Part shown: piece by piece, positions 36,717 through 49,997 of the stretch
Layout: the number at the start of each line of letters is the position of its first letter
Numbering within the stretch: position 1 is the first letter of the stretch
Assembly (NCBI GenBank): GCA_037976565.1
Contig: CP137675.1
Location: 24,561,331 to 24,625,330, forward strand
Direction: 5' to 3'
DNA from: Mesocentrotus franciscanus
Lineage: Eukaryota; Echinodermata; Echinoidea; Camarodonta; Strongylocentrotidae
Length of the DNA: 64,000 nt
The notes under the pieces: generated by a model
Told to the model about the DNA's origin: nothing
The model's database searches: none
The model's input: the letters and a program-made list of their open reading frames with translations, nothing else
Made by a program: the position numbers and the translations under genes

Positions 36717-39700
36717 AATAACACTTGCGTGCATCCCTTTGAATAATGAAAATAACCGTCAATATTGGAACGATAAATTATAAGTTGGCACCGACATGTC
36801 GAGTGAACAAGGTCAAATAGGTATCTCCGACTTGCAGGATATACGAACAGGATACTCCAAGTTGTTAATTTGAGTGATGAATTATGAAGTCTGCTCTGTG
36901 AATTATACACTCGACGAAATTTATCAGTCATGTTCATTTTGATTAATTTATAGATATTAATGCAACTCCGATCATTTGATACGTTTAAAGTACAGGAAAG
37001 ACAATTTGCACGTTCAAAAGGCTTGGGCTTACAATTTCTCTAGTATTTATCTATACTTTTGAAGCAATTTCCAACAAGATCATTTGATATTATCTAAACC
37101 AGAAAACATACTTGCCATTACAAAAAGGAGCATATTTCGTTGTTTGTAGTACTCATGATGCTTCTGACACAAACATTAAAATTGCGTTATATCCAGACGA
37201 TTTTCCATTTCTCCGTCTAAATTTGTTTTGGTTACATTATATTCATTTTTATTTCATTATAATATTCTTTGTTTTATCTTGCCTATAAAAACGAAGTAAG
37301 TACTTTATCAGTCTTTGAGAATCTCATTCCGATGAGGATCTTGTAAGCCTCTCTAAAAATCTTCCGGCAAATTAGGACAGTTTGAAAACTTCTCGAAAAC
37401 ATTTGACCATGTCAAACCACCTATCTGGTGTAACGATTTGTACTTGAGTTGTTGACTTTAATACATCTTCTATTTTATGCGTATAAAACAGAATTACCGA
37501 GACCGATTTCAATTAATCTAGTCGTTGGAAATCTAGGCACCCCTTTTAAAACACCTCTTGTATACTGTTTAATTCTGGATCATTAACGGATCAATATGGC
37601 CGAAGGGGTTATCCCCTTCTAACCTGGCGAGTCCGAGATGGATAGCGGGCTTTTCGAAAATCATATTCCTCTTCTTTTTTGTTTTAATAACAATAAAAAT
37701 GCTTTGTGTGACGATTCACGCTGTTTTCCCTCGGGATGATGGGCTGTCAAAGGTTTCAAATAATTCGGCCTCTCGCCCCTTTCAGACAATCATGCTTCCG
37801 CCCCTGTAAATAGCTCAAAGTAACTTTCAAGATTATAGGCATTGATACATAAAAATTGAGTTTATTATTTAAGTTTGATCCGAGTTGGGTTAAATCTCAA
37901 CCCGACTTTATGCTAGACGGCCGTTGAATGGTAATGCATACTCAAAAATCTGCATAGCCAAACCACACAGTGTAACAAATTGGCAGGGTCAGTTTATTTC
38001 CAGGAGGTGTAGGAAAAGACAAAAGCTGTCCAAGTTCGAGGAATATTCCTGTTAGAAGGAATCAACCGGCCAAGAATAGCATGCCGGTACTTTGACGCTT
38101 TTCCGGTGAGATAAAGCTCTGTATGTTTTAAAAAATCTGGAAAACATAACATAAACATTGTTATCGTCATAATATCATCACTATGGGTAATGATTAGAGG
38201 AATCCATTTTTGGACCGAACGTTTTGGCGATCAAAATTATTATTTGACAAATTTCCAGTCAGGTTTTCGGATATTGTCTCAATTAATGACTCGTAGTTCA
38301 GTGTTTGTGGTTCATTTATTTATTTGTTTTTTTATTTGTTTGTTTGTTTGTGTGTTCGTTTGATGATTGATTACATGATGTTGACTCACTTTGTAAAAGG
38401 CTTAATCGTTTAACATGACCGACAAAACTCACACAAAAAATAATAATATATATTTTTTTTAATATTAGATTTAAAAAATAACTAGTATAATCCCTTTATG
38501 ACGGCTGATACATTGAAGGAGATAATATTCTTTAAGGAATTGTGATACGGAAATTACAGTTAGACGTTATTCCCTTTGTTAAGCTCCCTTTTTTTTTTTT
38601 TTAAATAGTTTCTTTCTTCTTCTCTCTTATTTTGTGAGTGTTTGTGGCGGGGGTAGAACACTTTTGAAATATTCTTTGGGCTCTGCCTAAGAAATTGAAT
38701 AGTGTTTAGGACTTTCTGAAGGTACAATTGACCATTATTTTCGAGCTCTTCGTGTGCTAGAATTCACTTGATTTCGGTACTATAGCATGTAAAGCATGAG
38801 GATCCTAGTCTGTGTATGAGTCGGACGAGTTACAAGAATTATTCCTTATACATCGTTCAGTAAAGTGCCCTTGTAGGAAGACGTATTTCCGTGTTGCACG
38901 AGCGCCCAATGCAAGACACGTTCCTTAATTTTCTTCCTCTTCTCGTACTTGTATATAGTTGATAGTTGGCCCTGACTGAGGTGTTATGTCCCCGATGTAT
39001 ATTTTCAGATATGAAGTCACAGTTAAATTAGTACTAGAGGACGTAAACCTACGAAAATCAAATAAAAAATCAAAATCAAATTCACTTCATGTAATTATAC
39101 AATAGACTGTGGGATCGATGGTAACCCCCTATCCCTATCTTGAATAACCTGCCAAAAAGGGGGACTCAAGGGGCTAGAGCGCTCCAAGTTTTTCAAATGA
39201 AATTATTCGAACACTCCGCATTGGGTTTCTATGGGCACTTTAAATTTGTATGGCTCTTCTAAAGTTATTCTGTAACGCCTGTAAAGAACTAATGAACAAA
39301 ATCTTCAATTATCCTTCCTTTAAGTATTAATTTTTTTCTTTAGATATTATTTCTTCATGTCTTCCTCTTTAGGAACTAAAGGATATGACCTAAGAGTCAT
39401 TCATTGCAATGTGAGTAGATCAAACGAAAAGAATTCTCCGATCACATGCTGTTGCCCGGGGCCATTAGAAATTGCTGACGTCACATCATGCTTCTTGAAG
39501 GTGTGTATATACATGAATCGCAATATCATGCAATGTATAAAAAGGAAGATATTTCAGTTAATTTTCAGTGAAAATAGGAAAAATGAGACATCATTTAATT
39601 GGAATTGACATGTCGACGCAAAAAACATAAGAAAATAACCACAAAATCTCTTTTATGTAATCACGCATTTTTGTTTTCATTTCATTGACGTCATCTTAAA

Positions 39701-40241
39701 TGAGAATTATATTTTTCTCGTTCGCTTAATTCCCCATCTTCTGAACATATTCATCAGTCTTTAATATCTTCTGTGCTAGAATGACTCATCTCTTTTCTTT
39801 CAGTGTTTGAAAAGAAAGTTTTGGAAAGTCCCAAGTAAAATGATTTATGAGTTCCGCTAGAATAATTTCGCTTTCCATAATTTGTCTTGTCTTGTTTTCT
39901 ACATCCGTTTGACAAGCATCCAATAAGGAAATGCGGCGTGAAATTAACGTCAATTACAGTCTCTTATGCTGATAGGATGTCATTTTGTTGAGGTATTTGA
40001 CGCGCCATAAATTATGAGTAGCACCGTACCAAAAAAAAAACAATTAAATGGACACTGCACGCGTTTCGTTGACAAACTGGCATATTTTTTTCGGGCAAAT
40101 ATCCTTTGAAGGCTTGATTAGCGCAAGTAAAAATGCAATCAAATGACTCCTCATACAGAATGCTTATCAAGTCTATGGAGGCCATAATATTAATACATGC
40201 GCCATTAATTCAACATAATGTTTACCTGGTGCACTCACCTT
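36717..40241. other. long non-coding interval
   Basis: No supportable gene. TTCCGCCCCTG at 37796-37806 resembles a hAT-type terminus without a partner. A TTTGTTTG-rich tract lies at 38314-38353. The frame at 39357-39608 has six Cys but no signal peptide or splice evidence. Confidence 0.4.
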
Positions 40242-40482
40242 TGCACGGTGTCACTCTAACATGGCGCGTCAAAGACTGCGCCAGTCGCTGACGCATTCCT
40301 ACGTCTGGCTAATGGCGGTTCATGTGCAACGGGCATTAGACTTATCTCGTGCACTTTAATTCAACTGTCAAACCGTATATCCTTAATTTCATTGCACATG
40401 AGGCGCCACTCGCTGGCGTAGGATAGTGTCAGCGACTGGCCCGGCCTTTGACGCGCCATGCATGTCAGAGTGACACCGTACA
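40242..40482. mobile_element. foldback element with arms of about 85 bp
   Basis: Left-arm words GGTGTCACTCT, ACATGGCGCGTCAAAG, CCAGTCGCTGACGC and TCATGTGCAA are mirrored on the right as AGAGTGACACC, CTTTGACGCGCCATG, GTCAGCGACTGG and TTGCACATGA. A spacer of about 60 bp separates the arms. There is no ORF. Target duplications were not identified. Confidence 0.75.
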
Positions 40483-43400
40483 AAAAGTAAGAGCTTTATG
40501 TAGAATGCAAAAATTGCGTTGAATTCCTGACACTTAGCCTTCAGAGGTGTAGGGTATATCGCAATCGAAATGGTGTCTCATCATGGGCTATACGTTCTTG
40601 CGCCATTTCATTTCAATTGGCCGATGCACGAGGCATTTGACTGAATGCCAAGATAAAAAAGCAATTGTAGGAAGTTCGGTTTCTTTACCTTCACTCCCGA
40701 GGGGTAAACAGTCCACTTGTTATGATATTTATAGGCTATGTAGGTCAACCATGGCGGGAAATCCTGGCAGCGTTCTGTCGTCTGACCAGTGAGCTTAACT
40801 ACAGGAGACAGAGATGAAAGAAAGGGATTTGTTGAACAACCTCTTGACGGCGTCTCAGTCGCAAAAAAAGCATCTTCGTGTATCTCTTTTAAAAATTCAG
40901 ATTACACGTCAATCAATCGTTCAGTCAACTAAGTTTGAAAGTAGGCATACACAAATTGGTGTTGGTCGCTAGTTTCAACCCCTGAATTTCTGAAATTAGC
41001 GTTAATGTGGTTATGAAATGTTTTTAAAAAGTTTGACTTTGTTTAAATTGTATTTCCAACATTTCAATTTTTCAATATATTTCAGTATCATGTTGCAAAA
41101 AGCAACGTGGGGTAACCATTGACTTTTTATTTAAATTGTAATGTTGTTAAACAATTTGTAATTGTTGAACTATTACATTATTTACTAAGCAGTGCATCTA
41201 CTTCAAAATTTATTATATCGAACATAAATGTTTTGTCACCTGTGCTCTGTTTTACAGACTCTTAAGAATTAAAGATAATCTCACATATCCATAATTGCAT
41301 CTGTTTTAGATGCTGCTTGTAAGTATCGGCTTGCATGGTGATGTAGATATACAGTAGGCTTGCGGGTGCATCTGTTTTTTTTAAGATTGAATATCCTTAC
41401 TAGTATTTAATATTTTTTTTAATTAAGAGTAGTATAAAATCAGGGGTTAGATGTTTAATTGTATTCGGTATGTTTGAGTCTTTGAGATTATTTTCGAAGT
41501 TCAATCACGAAAAAAACAAACTAAACAAAATCAATTTAGCGTCGAAGATTGGAATCCAACAGGTTGATGGGAGCAGAAAGGGTAAAAGATAATTTGTACA
41601 AATGTAATTAAAATGATTGAGGCACATCCTGTTAATGTTGATATCAGTCATTATATTAAAAAAGGTTGCTGTCCTGAACTGATATTGCGAGCATGATAAA
41701 CGTGAACGGTAGCGAGACAGTAGCTCGACGTCCTAAGCTCTGGATGATACACGGGATTAACAAGGACTTCGTTCGTAGCTGACGATTAACTTGTATTCCT
41801 CGATTTCCATGTCGTCTAAATAATGTAAGTTTTGAAGATAAAAAGGATTTCAAAGTAAGTTTAATGTTGAATGTCTCTGATCTCTTACACTCCAGTTAAA
41901 AAAAAAAAAAACTTATCAATTAATCAAACAATTAACTTGCTGCTAAAGATTGGCTCTTGTTAATTTTGAATGGCTAAAAGTAGCTGATGTGATTTATCCA
42001 TGTGTATATATGTTATTTCATTTCGTCCTAACTTTTTATCTGGCTGAATTCGCTAATTAAGAGATTCAAATTTTCTCCAGTATTCTCTTGATAAAAAGAA
42101 TTTAAAAATTGTTACAATACATTGTAGCATAGTTAACTTACGCGTCCTCGCATATACAAACAAAATTTATATATGCCTCTTTCTTTATTAATTTTCTTCA
42201 TAATTATAACCTACAGCCCGGGTGTTTTTAGTCGTTTGGGCATGAGGAATATAATTTGTACAAATCGACAAGCGATACAAATCATCTTTGTTTACAAATA
42301 TTGAATATTAATCTAAAGTCTTACTTGCAAAATATCGAATGCAACAACATCAAATGCACTCCACTGACTATCATTACGACTTTGATCAAGGGTATTGGCA
42401 CATAGACAAATGGGGCGGCTGTTATAGCCTTGGCCCATTTCTTCGTAATTATCGTTATTGAACAAATTTATGGGGTTTGACCGGGTGATGGACAGCGATG
42501 GTCAACGGTGGTCAAGATTTAAATCAGTAACTTTCATTTACTTCCTCAAATCCCTAATTATCTTAAGCACGGACTCCACTACCTACCCCCACCCGCTCCC
42601 GCTCGTGAACATCTCGGCATTCTATCCGATGTTTTGAAGGGATGACAAACCACTCGAGGTTTTTGAAGAAAATTTTCTGGAGGGTTTTTGGGGTTTCTTG
42701 TCATTCCTTACATGTGCCTCGCTTAAATTCAAACGAAAAAAATAATGTTAAATTTGTATACATGTAGCTCAAATCTCCTTTTAAAAATGCACATAGAGGA
42801 GTATAGGAAAGGGTACCCATACCCATGCAAGTGACACAGACCCTATCGAAAGTACATATTTGTATGCAACAAGTACCGCAAACTTTTCTACAGGTGTTGA
42901 GGGCAAAATCATGAAACTGTACAGGTAAAAAGTGCTTTTCAGTCCATAGATTCCACAAATATTACAAAGAAGTTGGCCATGTAGAGTCACGTGAAACATG
43001 CAAATTACAAGTGCATTGTCTTTGTGATCTTGAACAATGCAAATCGTATGTATCTGTTGCGTTACGGAAGGAATGCTTTGAGACTCCTTGCACGTCTATC
43101 CTCACTCTCTACAGCATGTTTCCTCCTGCTCCTCCCTAGCTACACCAAAAAGGTCCTTGGCTATTTCCTAAACCATTCTGAATAGGGTCATCCTGGCCTT
43201 CGCTTCGGGCTAGGGTGAAGTCTCTTTAAAGTTTCTTTCTCCTGCAATGAAATCTTGGATTTTTTGTATATCAAATTTATGTATCAAATATCTCAATGAT
43301 GACAAACGTGTATTATAAATACAGTTATGATGTGATGATATTATGGCATGAGGGGTTTCAATGATCTAACGGGCCATGCACATAGACCACTCACACACTA

Positions 43401-43948
43401 ACTCAGATAATTTTTAATAAAAATACGGGAAAATATACCTGGAGTGCTGCACTTGTACCATGCTTGGCTCATTCATCAAATTTCCACGTTACCAAATCTG
43501 ACTTCGCCTTCACACACATCTACATATTCATGAATACATAAATGCATTCGTAACAATGATCATACAAATTGGAGGCGGATCTCAGATTATTTTACCGAGA
43601 TTATCAAAAATGTACAATTATTACTATTATTGCAATGCCCAATGAAATTTCTCTCGCTCGCCCTGCAAGATGTTAAATAAATTTGTGATAGTATAGGTCC
43701 CCCCCCCCCAACTTCGTAAACTTAGCATCCGAATTAACGTTACGTTCATTCAAGTTCGTGCGAAATTGAATGACTATATATATATATATATGTAGATCAA
43801 CATTCAAAAAGCTAATTGCGTCGTTCAATTTGATTTAGTAGCATGCGATTTCATACTCTTGTCACGGAGACGTGCAAAACGAGCATTCAATTTAGAAAAG
43901 CGTGCAAAGAGCATTCAAATTCGCGCCGGACTGACGGTGGTATATATT
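40483..43948. other. long non-coding interval
   Basis: AT-rich, with A runs at 41898-41911, a C9 run at about 43700 and a (TA)n at 43774-43791. A minus-strand frame at 41656-41853 is basic and hydrophobic but was not recognised. Confidence 0.4.
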
Positions 43949-45565
43949 CAGAGGCGGCCCTCCCGGGGGGGGGGGCACAGTGCCCTCCCACTTTTTCAAG
44001 CACCCGAAAATTGCCCCTTTTTACATAGGAAAAGTGCCCCTTTAATTTTGTAAGAAGTGCCCCTTTTTACATAGGAATAGTGCCCCTTTCACTTTGACAA
44101 GTGCCCCTATTAATTTTTAAAAGTGCCCCTTCCCCTTTTCAACTCTGATAAGTGCCCCTTTTATTTGGACACGTGCCCCTTTTCCTTCGACAAATTCCCA
44201 TTTTCCATTCCAATAAGACATAGTGTTCATTTTCCGTTCTCATAAGTGCCCTTTTTCATCTCTAGTAAGTGCCCTTTTCAGGTACGAGAAGTGCCTCTTT
44301 TCACATTTGATAAGTGCCCCCTTCACCTCTGATAATTGCCCTATTCAAATCTGAGAGGTGCCTCTTTTACTTTGACAAGTGCCCCTTTTCCTTTGTAAGA
44401 AGTGCCCTTCCCGTTTAATAACTACCCCATTTTAACTCGGATAAGCGCACCTTATATTTTCACATGTGCCCCTTTTCCTTTCTAATAAGTGCCCTTTTCC
44501 TAATGATAAGTGCCTCATTAAAAGAGCCCTTTCCCTTCTCATAAGTGCCCTTCTCTGGTAATTGACCCTTTTCAGGTACGATAACTTACTCCTTTTCACT
44601 TCAGATAAGTGCCCCCTTCACCTCCGATAAATGCCATTTAAAATCTGACCGGTGCCCATTTTCTCTCAACTAATGCACATTTTCCTTTATTATAAGTGCC
44701 CCTTTTTCATTCACATAAGTGCCCATTTTTATATCTGGTCATTGCCCCTTTTCAGGTGCGATAAGTGCCTCTTTTCACCTCTGATAATTTCCTTTTAACA
44801 ATGATACGTGCCCCTTTTCGTTTCTAATAAGGGACCTATCCCTTTTCATAAATGCCCATTTTCACCTCTTATAAATGCCCCTATCAAAGTCTGATGGGGT
44901 CCTTTTCCGTCGACAAATGCCCATTCCCTATTCTCATGACTGACTTTTTCATCCCTGGTGAGTGCCTCTTTTGAGGGTGTAAGAAGTGCCCCATTTTCAG
45001 CTCTGATAATTACTCTTTGTACTTTGACACATGCTCCTTTTCTTTTCTGATAAGTGTCCCCTTTTCCTCTCATCATTAAACGCGCCCCTAATTTCAAGCG
45101 ACTAAGAGCAATTTCCCCCAAAGCTCGCTCACTACGCTCGCACGCATCTATAGATGATATACTTATGTTACTTATCAAAGGTCTTTTCATTCTTCTGTTA
45201 TGAACATTTGCTACCCCATCAGGATTGGGTTTTTTCCTCTTTATAAGATGTAATTTTTCGCACTGCGACTTCACAAATCTTAAATTTTTTCCTCGCTCGC
45301 TTCGCTCGCTCGCAAATATATTGTCAGACCATCACACCCAACTACAAAGCATTATGCTTAAGCAATATCTAGTATGGTGTATAAAGTGAAACAAATTTTG
45401 AAATCATCCCTGATAATGTAATCACAATGTAGGGGTATATGCCAATGTCTAAGAAATGGTATATTCTCGCCTTGAGATTTCCCGTTGTAGGTGCCCTTTT
45501 TTCTCCAAAAGTGCCCTTTTTTCTTGGTGCCCCCCCCCACTTTGGAAGTTGCTCGGCCGCCCCTG
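43949..45565. mobile_element. hAT-like non-autonomous element with an internal minisatellite
   Basis: The left end CAGAGGCGGCC and right end GGCCGCCCCTG form imperfect inverted termini that extend into a G-run/C-run pair. They are flanked by TATATATT (43941-43948) and TATGTATT (45566-45573), an 8-bp target duplication with one mismatch. CAGGGGCGG-like ends with an 8-bp duplication are typical of the hAT superfamily. The interior from about 43979 to 45070 is a degenerate array of GATAAGTGCCCCTTTTC units. Further right are phrases such as CGCTCGCTTCGCTCGCTCGC. No transposase frame is present; the minus frame at 44846-45274 is made of array sequence. Confidence 0.75.
43979..45075. repeat. degenerate minisatellite, GATAAGTGCCCCTTTTC unit
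   Basis: About forty units of roughly 22-30 bp, each centred on AAGTGCCCCTTTT with variable linkers (CACCTCT, ACTTTGAC, CCTTTC, AGGTACG). Higher-order similarity is visible where TTCAGGTACGA recurs at about 44278, 44573 and 44752. Confidence 0.85.
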
Positions 45566-45573
45566 TATGTATT

Positions 45574-47108
45574 CGAGCATTCAATTTCGTGATTAGGCAT
45601 ACATATGTAACATTTGTGCATTGCTTTTCATTTGATGTTAATTTGTCACTTCTGTTTGAATAATTCAATGCTAAGTTTACTTGTAGGAATGACATGCGTA
45701 TTTGTTAGCAGATATTTGTCATTACACAGGTAACTGTCCCCAGAGAGGGTGCACAATTTGTGACTTCTTTTCTTAGCACAAGCTATATATACACAGATCC
45801 TGGACAGCGGTAGAGTTGACATGGACATGATGGAAACAAAATACAATGATGAATAAAGAAAAAGATGTAAAATGAAAAGAAAGAGAGATGACGTACTCAA
45901 TCAAGATTGATCAAAACAAACCATTTAAAAAATAACCTCATTTATAATGAAAAATATGAAGACATGTACTATAAAGAAATGTTTCAACAAAAATAAAGAT
46001 CGAAAGAAAGAGAAAACATTAAATGCAATATAAATATATCAGACAAATAAGAAGATTGTATAATGTGGAAACATGTCAGAAAAGATCATAGAGAAAAAGA
46101 ATAAATAAATGAACATGAAAAAGTAAATATCCGAAGAAAAAAAAAAGAGCCTCATACAATGATTATGAGGTCTAGTTTTAATATGAATGACCCGATTGCG
46201 AAAGAGGTTGCCCACAGACGAAAATGAAACCGCAATTCGCCAAAGAATTCTCCTCTCACTCAACATTGGCGAAATTGAATGACGCTAACGCATTTCCAAA
46301 TTGACTGAACCAAGCTTTAATTTGAATGTGCATGTTTAGAAAATTCGGTGACTCGAAACGAAATTGAATGCAAAAAGTTTTAAAATGAAACGGGGGAGCA
46401 ACGAGTGGAGAAAATTCGCTCGAACATGAATGCACGTTAGTGAAATTGATCGCTGCTTTGACGAAATTGACCGGGGAAACCTACATTTACCGGTAAAACG
46501 CTTCCCTGTGCCCCCAAAAAAGGTGAAAGCATACAAACTAAAAGAGCAGAAAGTACATGTATTAAGAGGGTGTTTGTAATATTACATCACAGTGAAAGGC
46601 TTTTATGTGTAGTGATGCACACATTCGAATACAAAGCAACAAATTACGAAAACATTCAATAGTTGTACGCTTTATTATCAAATCACAATAAAAAATATAA
46701 TGTATTGAGGAACAGAGAAACAAAAAAATCACATCACAATGATTGTCAAAAAATCTAGCAAAAGGGGTCCATTGTTAAGGAATTGTTAACAGTCTTTAAA
46801 ATTGTTAAAAGAGTATATTCTTAAAAAGAAATGTTTACGAGGTAGTTTTTGATAGTGTTATCTAAATGATAAGAATTCAAAATAAAAACATAAAAGCAAT
46901 AGTGGGTGACATAATCGCTGTTGCATTGTGGGGGCAATTAAGGGCCACATGTATACAGAGGCAAATCATTTTGGTATACCTTTAAAAAGCATACTAGGTC
47001 AATTTCAAGCGTTACGGAATGATATTTTCAGAGAATTTTCAAATTTGAAAAAAGAATATTTATAGACATTTTAACAAAAATGTAACAAAATTAATAATAT
47101 AATATATG
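45574..47108. other. non-coding, no gene seen
   Basis: AT-rich. The phrase ATTCAATTT plus gAAATTGAATG variants recurs on both sides of the hAT-like element and near 46270-46370, possibly remnants of a host repeat. No exon is supported. Confidence 0.4.
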
Positions 47109-47312
47109 AACTAATATGTGGTGCTTTCAAAACAGTTCAGTTTCTTATCAACCATTCATTAAATTTATTACATATATCAAATAGCTTTGTTACGGAATGA
47201 CCAAAAAAATTGACCTTCTATAACATTCTGTAATAAAGTATATACAATTTAATATTTCATAAATTTTATGACTGGTTGATAGGAAATCCAAGTCTTGTGA
47301 AAGTACCTCATA
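47109..47312. mobile_element. imperfect inverted repeat, probable MITE
   Basis: The left arm GTGCTTTCAAAACAGTTCAG, then TTCTTATCAACCATTCATTA and AAATTT, pairs with the right arm, whose reverse complement reads GTACTTTCACAAGACTTGG, TTCCTATCAACCAGTCAT and AAAATTT. The centre is AT-rich. No target duplication or second copy was found. Confidence 0.5.
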
Positions 47313-49890
47313 ATAGTCAATATAAAATATCATTAATTTGTAGATTTTTATTAAAATGTCTCTGATATTCTTTAAGCAAAATAAAAAAATTCTCTGTAAA
47401 TGTCATTCTGCCTCTCTTGGATTTGACCACAACTTGTTGCAACAAAACACAAGTTACATGCATTTGTCTCTGAATTAGACATCTTCCATCTATCATACAG
47501 GTAATATGACAATACAAAAAAATACAAATACCAAAAATAGGTTCAAATAATTTTTTTACAAAAATATTGCTCCCTTTTATATGAATCAATAGAAAATATT
47601 CCACAATACTACTGCATGATTGAAAAGCAACACATGAACCTTCTATGTACTTTCAAATATCCAGAGAAAATAACATTTTTTTACCATCCCCTTTTTTTCT
47701 TCTTCAAAACCATGATATTCATATACTTGTATTCATAATAAAAGCTAAACTTTTTAGCCGAGCTGATTCTATACATCTTTTCCTGCTTTGTGCGAAATTA
47801 AGTTGTGTCAAGACAAATCATCAAATACATCAAATCTTATTTTCTTATGGATAAATATTGCTTTCAAAATTACATGATGTGCATGTATGACTGTAGAACA
47901 GAGATAAAAGATTTTTTAACATAAACATAAAGAGCCTCCTGTGCAGTTTTTTAAAAAATTGTCCACAATGCATAGAGATCAAATTGATTAAAAACACATC
48001 TCTTACAGCGATCAATGAAAATGAATGTGAATATGCATTACTGATAAAACCCCGAGACTTCATTAGTGTGTACATGTACGAGATACACAATTAAAATTAA
48101 AAAGATATATTACACAGCAGTTCACTTAACTGTTAGCACTCTCTGAAGGAAATATTCTTGCAAAATTAAAAAGCCAGTTTTTCTGGCAACTCTTTTTTTA
48201 GTTTGATTTAGATGCAACATACCAGCTGACCTATTTTTGTTCTATATCTGTCACAAAATCACCATAGGAATTTCTTGTTTTCAATAGTCATTAATTTCTA
48301 ATGAATGTTTACATGTATATCAAATTGCGAAGAAAAGTGTACCAGCCTCACTATATCTCAAGCATGTATCAGAACTCTTGAATGTACCCACTCTATTTCA
48401 GTTAACATTAACTTGTAAATGAATGTGAAGTCTTGTTCACTTATGTACAGCAGTAAACCACCATGGTGTTCTGCCAAGGCAAGACCAAATGAGAAAAGCA
48501 CCATCCTGCTGGTGTCTCTTCATACTCAAAGGGGTAAGGCATGATCCTTAGGGGAATCTAAAAATGACCCCCTATTTGTGGACTTTCACAAGTCGCAGGT
48601 TCCTCTTTGAAATTATGACCCCCCTCTTTGTGAAATTTCCTCGAAAAATCACACAAATCATTACAAACATTTTAACTATCATGCGTACACACAGTCGACG
48701 TGAAGCGACACCACGGAAGCAAAATGTGCTTCATATTTCAGTACCTTAAACACAGAGAGAAGATAAATGAGATTACAAAGGACCTTTGTTGTGTGCAGCA
48801 CCTCCCACTTGCCATCCACTTACAACAAAAAGGAAACATTGATGTTTAACCCATCATATGTTCACAAGCCTTTACCATCTGCAGTGCACTAGTGATCAGT
48901 GATACAAAATCATTTTGATTTCAAAATACAAGCCATGCTTTTTTAATACACTCCTCCACTATGTTTTCACCAATGTGCCAATCTTAAATGACTTATTTGA
49001 ACAATTGTTTAATTATTTGTTGTATCTTTTGTCTAATATTATGTCATTGAATTTGTATGTATTGCATATTCACTTGATTTTGTTATATTATGTGGACAAA
49101 TAAAGAAAACCTTGAAACCTTAATCCTATGATAACTGAAAAGGTAAACAAAGAATTGAATGAATACAAATTTGCTACTTCTGAAAAATTAACTCAAATGG
49201 AATATTGGTGTAAACACTCCCTTTTTGTTACCTTTATCAGGTATAACTTTGTTAAAATATGACTGAATTTCTTCAAAATCTGGCAGTTCGTTTATCTTTC
49301 CTCATTACTATCTTGTATTACCTCATACTGGAATTAATAACATAAGCATGAGTAAATGTGTTATACCTGTATATAAAATCTCTATTAAATATTGGAATGT
49401 TATTTCAGATAATTTTCAAAAAAACCTGTTATATATTAAAATGTGACAAAAATAAACAAAATCAATTTCCTTCTTCTTTTTGTTCTTCTAAATCAATTTT
49501 GGAACATTATGCACAGTCCCAGCACATGTATAAGAACTCTTCTATTCAGTTAAAACACTAAAATCTATGAATCTTTCCAAGATTAAAATCAAAATACAAT
49601 TTTCCTTGTCCGACAAGTCTATATTATCATTGAGCGACAAGTCTTCCTTGTTAAGAAAATAACAGCACATCTATGCAACATATTACAAATAATTTTGCAG
49701 CATTCTTATGGAATGAAATTTGATTGTCAGGGCTATACATACTGTACAGACCATTATTTAACCTGAAGGACACAATTTAATTTTGATATAACATGAATTT
49801 CCATTGATTCTAGCCCGAGTTACAGATATCTAAGGCTTGGTATTCAATGGGTATTGAATACTGTGTGCTTGACAGCATCATGCAGTCAAA
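47313..49890. other. AT-rich region downstream of the GH3 gene, possibly its 3' UTR
   Basis: Strongly AT-rich and without a supportable ORF. Because the GH3 gene is transcribed leftward and stops at about 49.9-50.0 kb, part of this may be its 3' UTR. A plus-strand GTGGACAAATAAAGAAAACC at about 49090 could be the 3' end of an unidentified retroelement. Confidence 0.35.
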
Positions 49891-49997
49891 TAAAATCTAT
49901 AATCTATAAATCAGTGCAATAACAATAGTACTATCAGTATTAAAGCATGTTGTGACATCCCTTAAAACTTCAAGCTCTGGCAGTGGTTGTATGATTT

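Noticed and set aside
41656..41853. Candidate minus-strand exon with basic and hydrophobic residues
   Set aside because: No recognisable domain, and no compatible splice partners were found.
43979..45075. CRISPR-like array
   Set aside because: Units are degenerate, with no constant repeat and unique spacers, and the array sits inside a eukaryotic transposon.
44846..45274. Minus-strand frame of 142 codons inside the hAT-like element
   Set aside because: Half of it reads through the minisatellite array and it shows no transposase motif.
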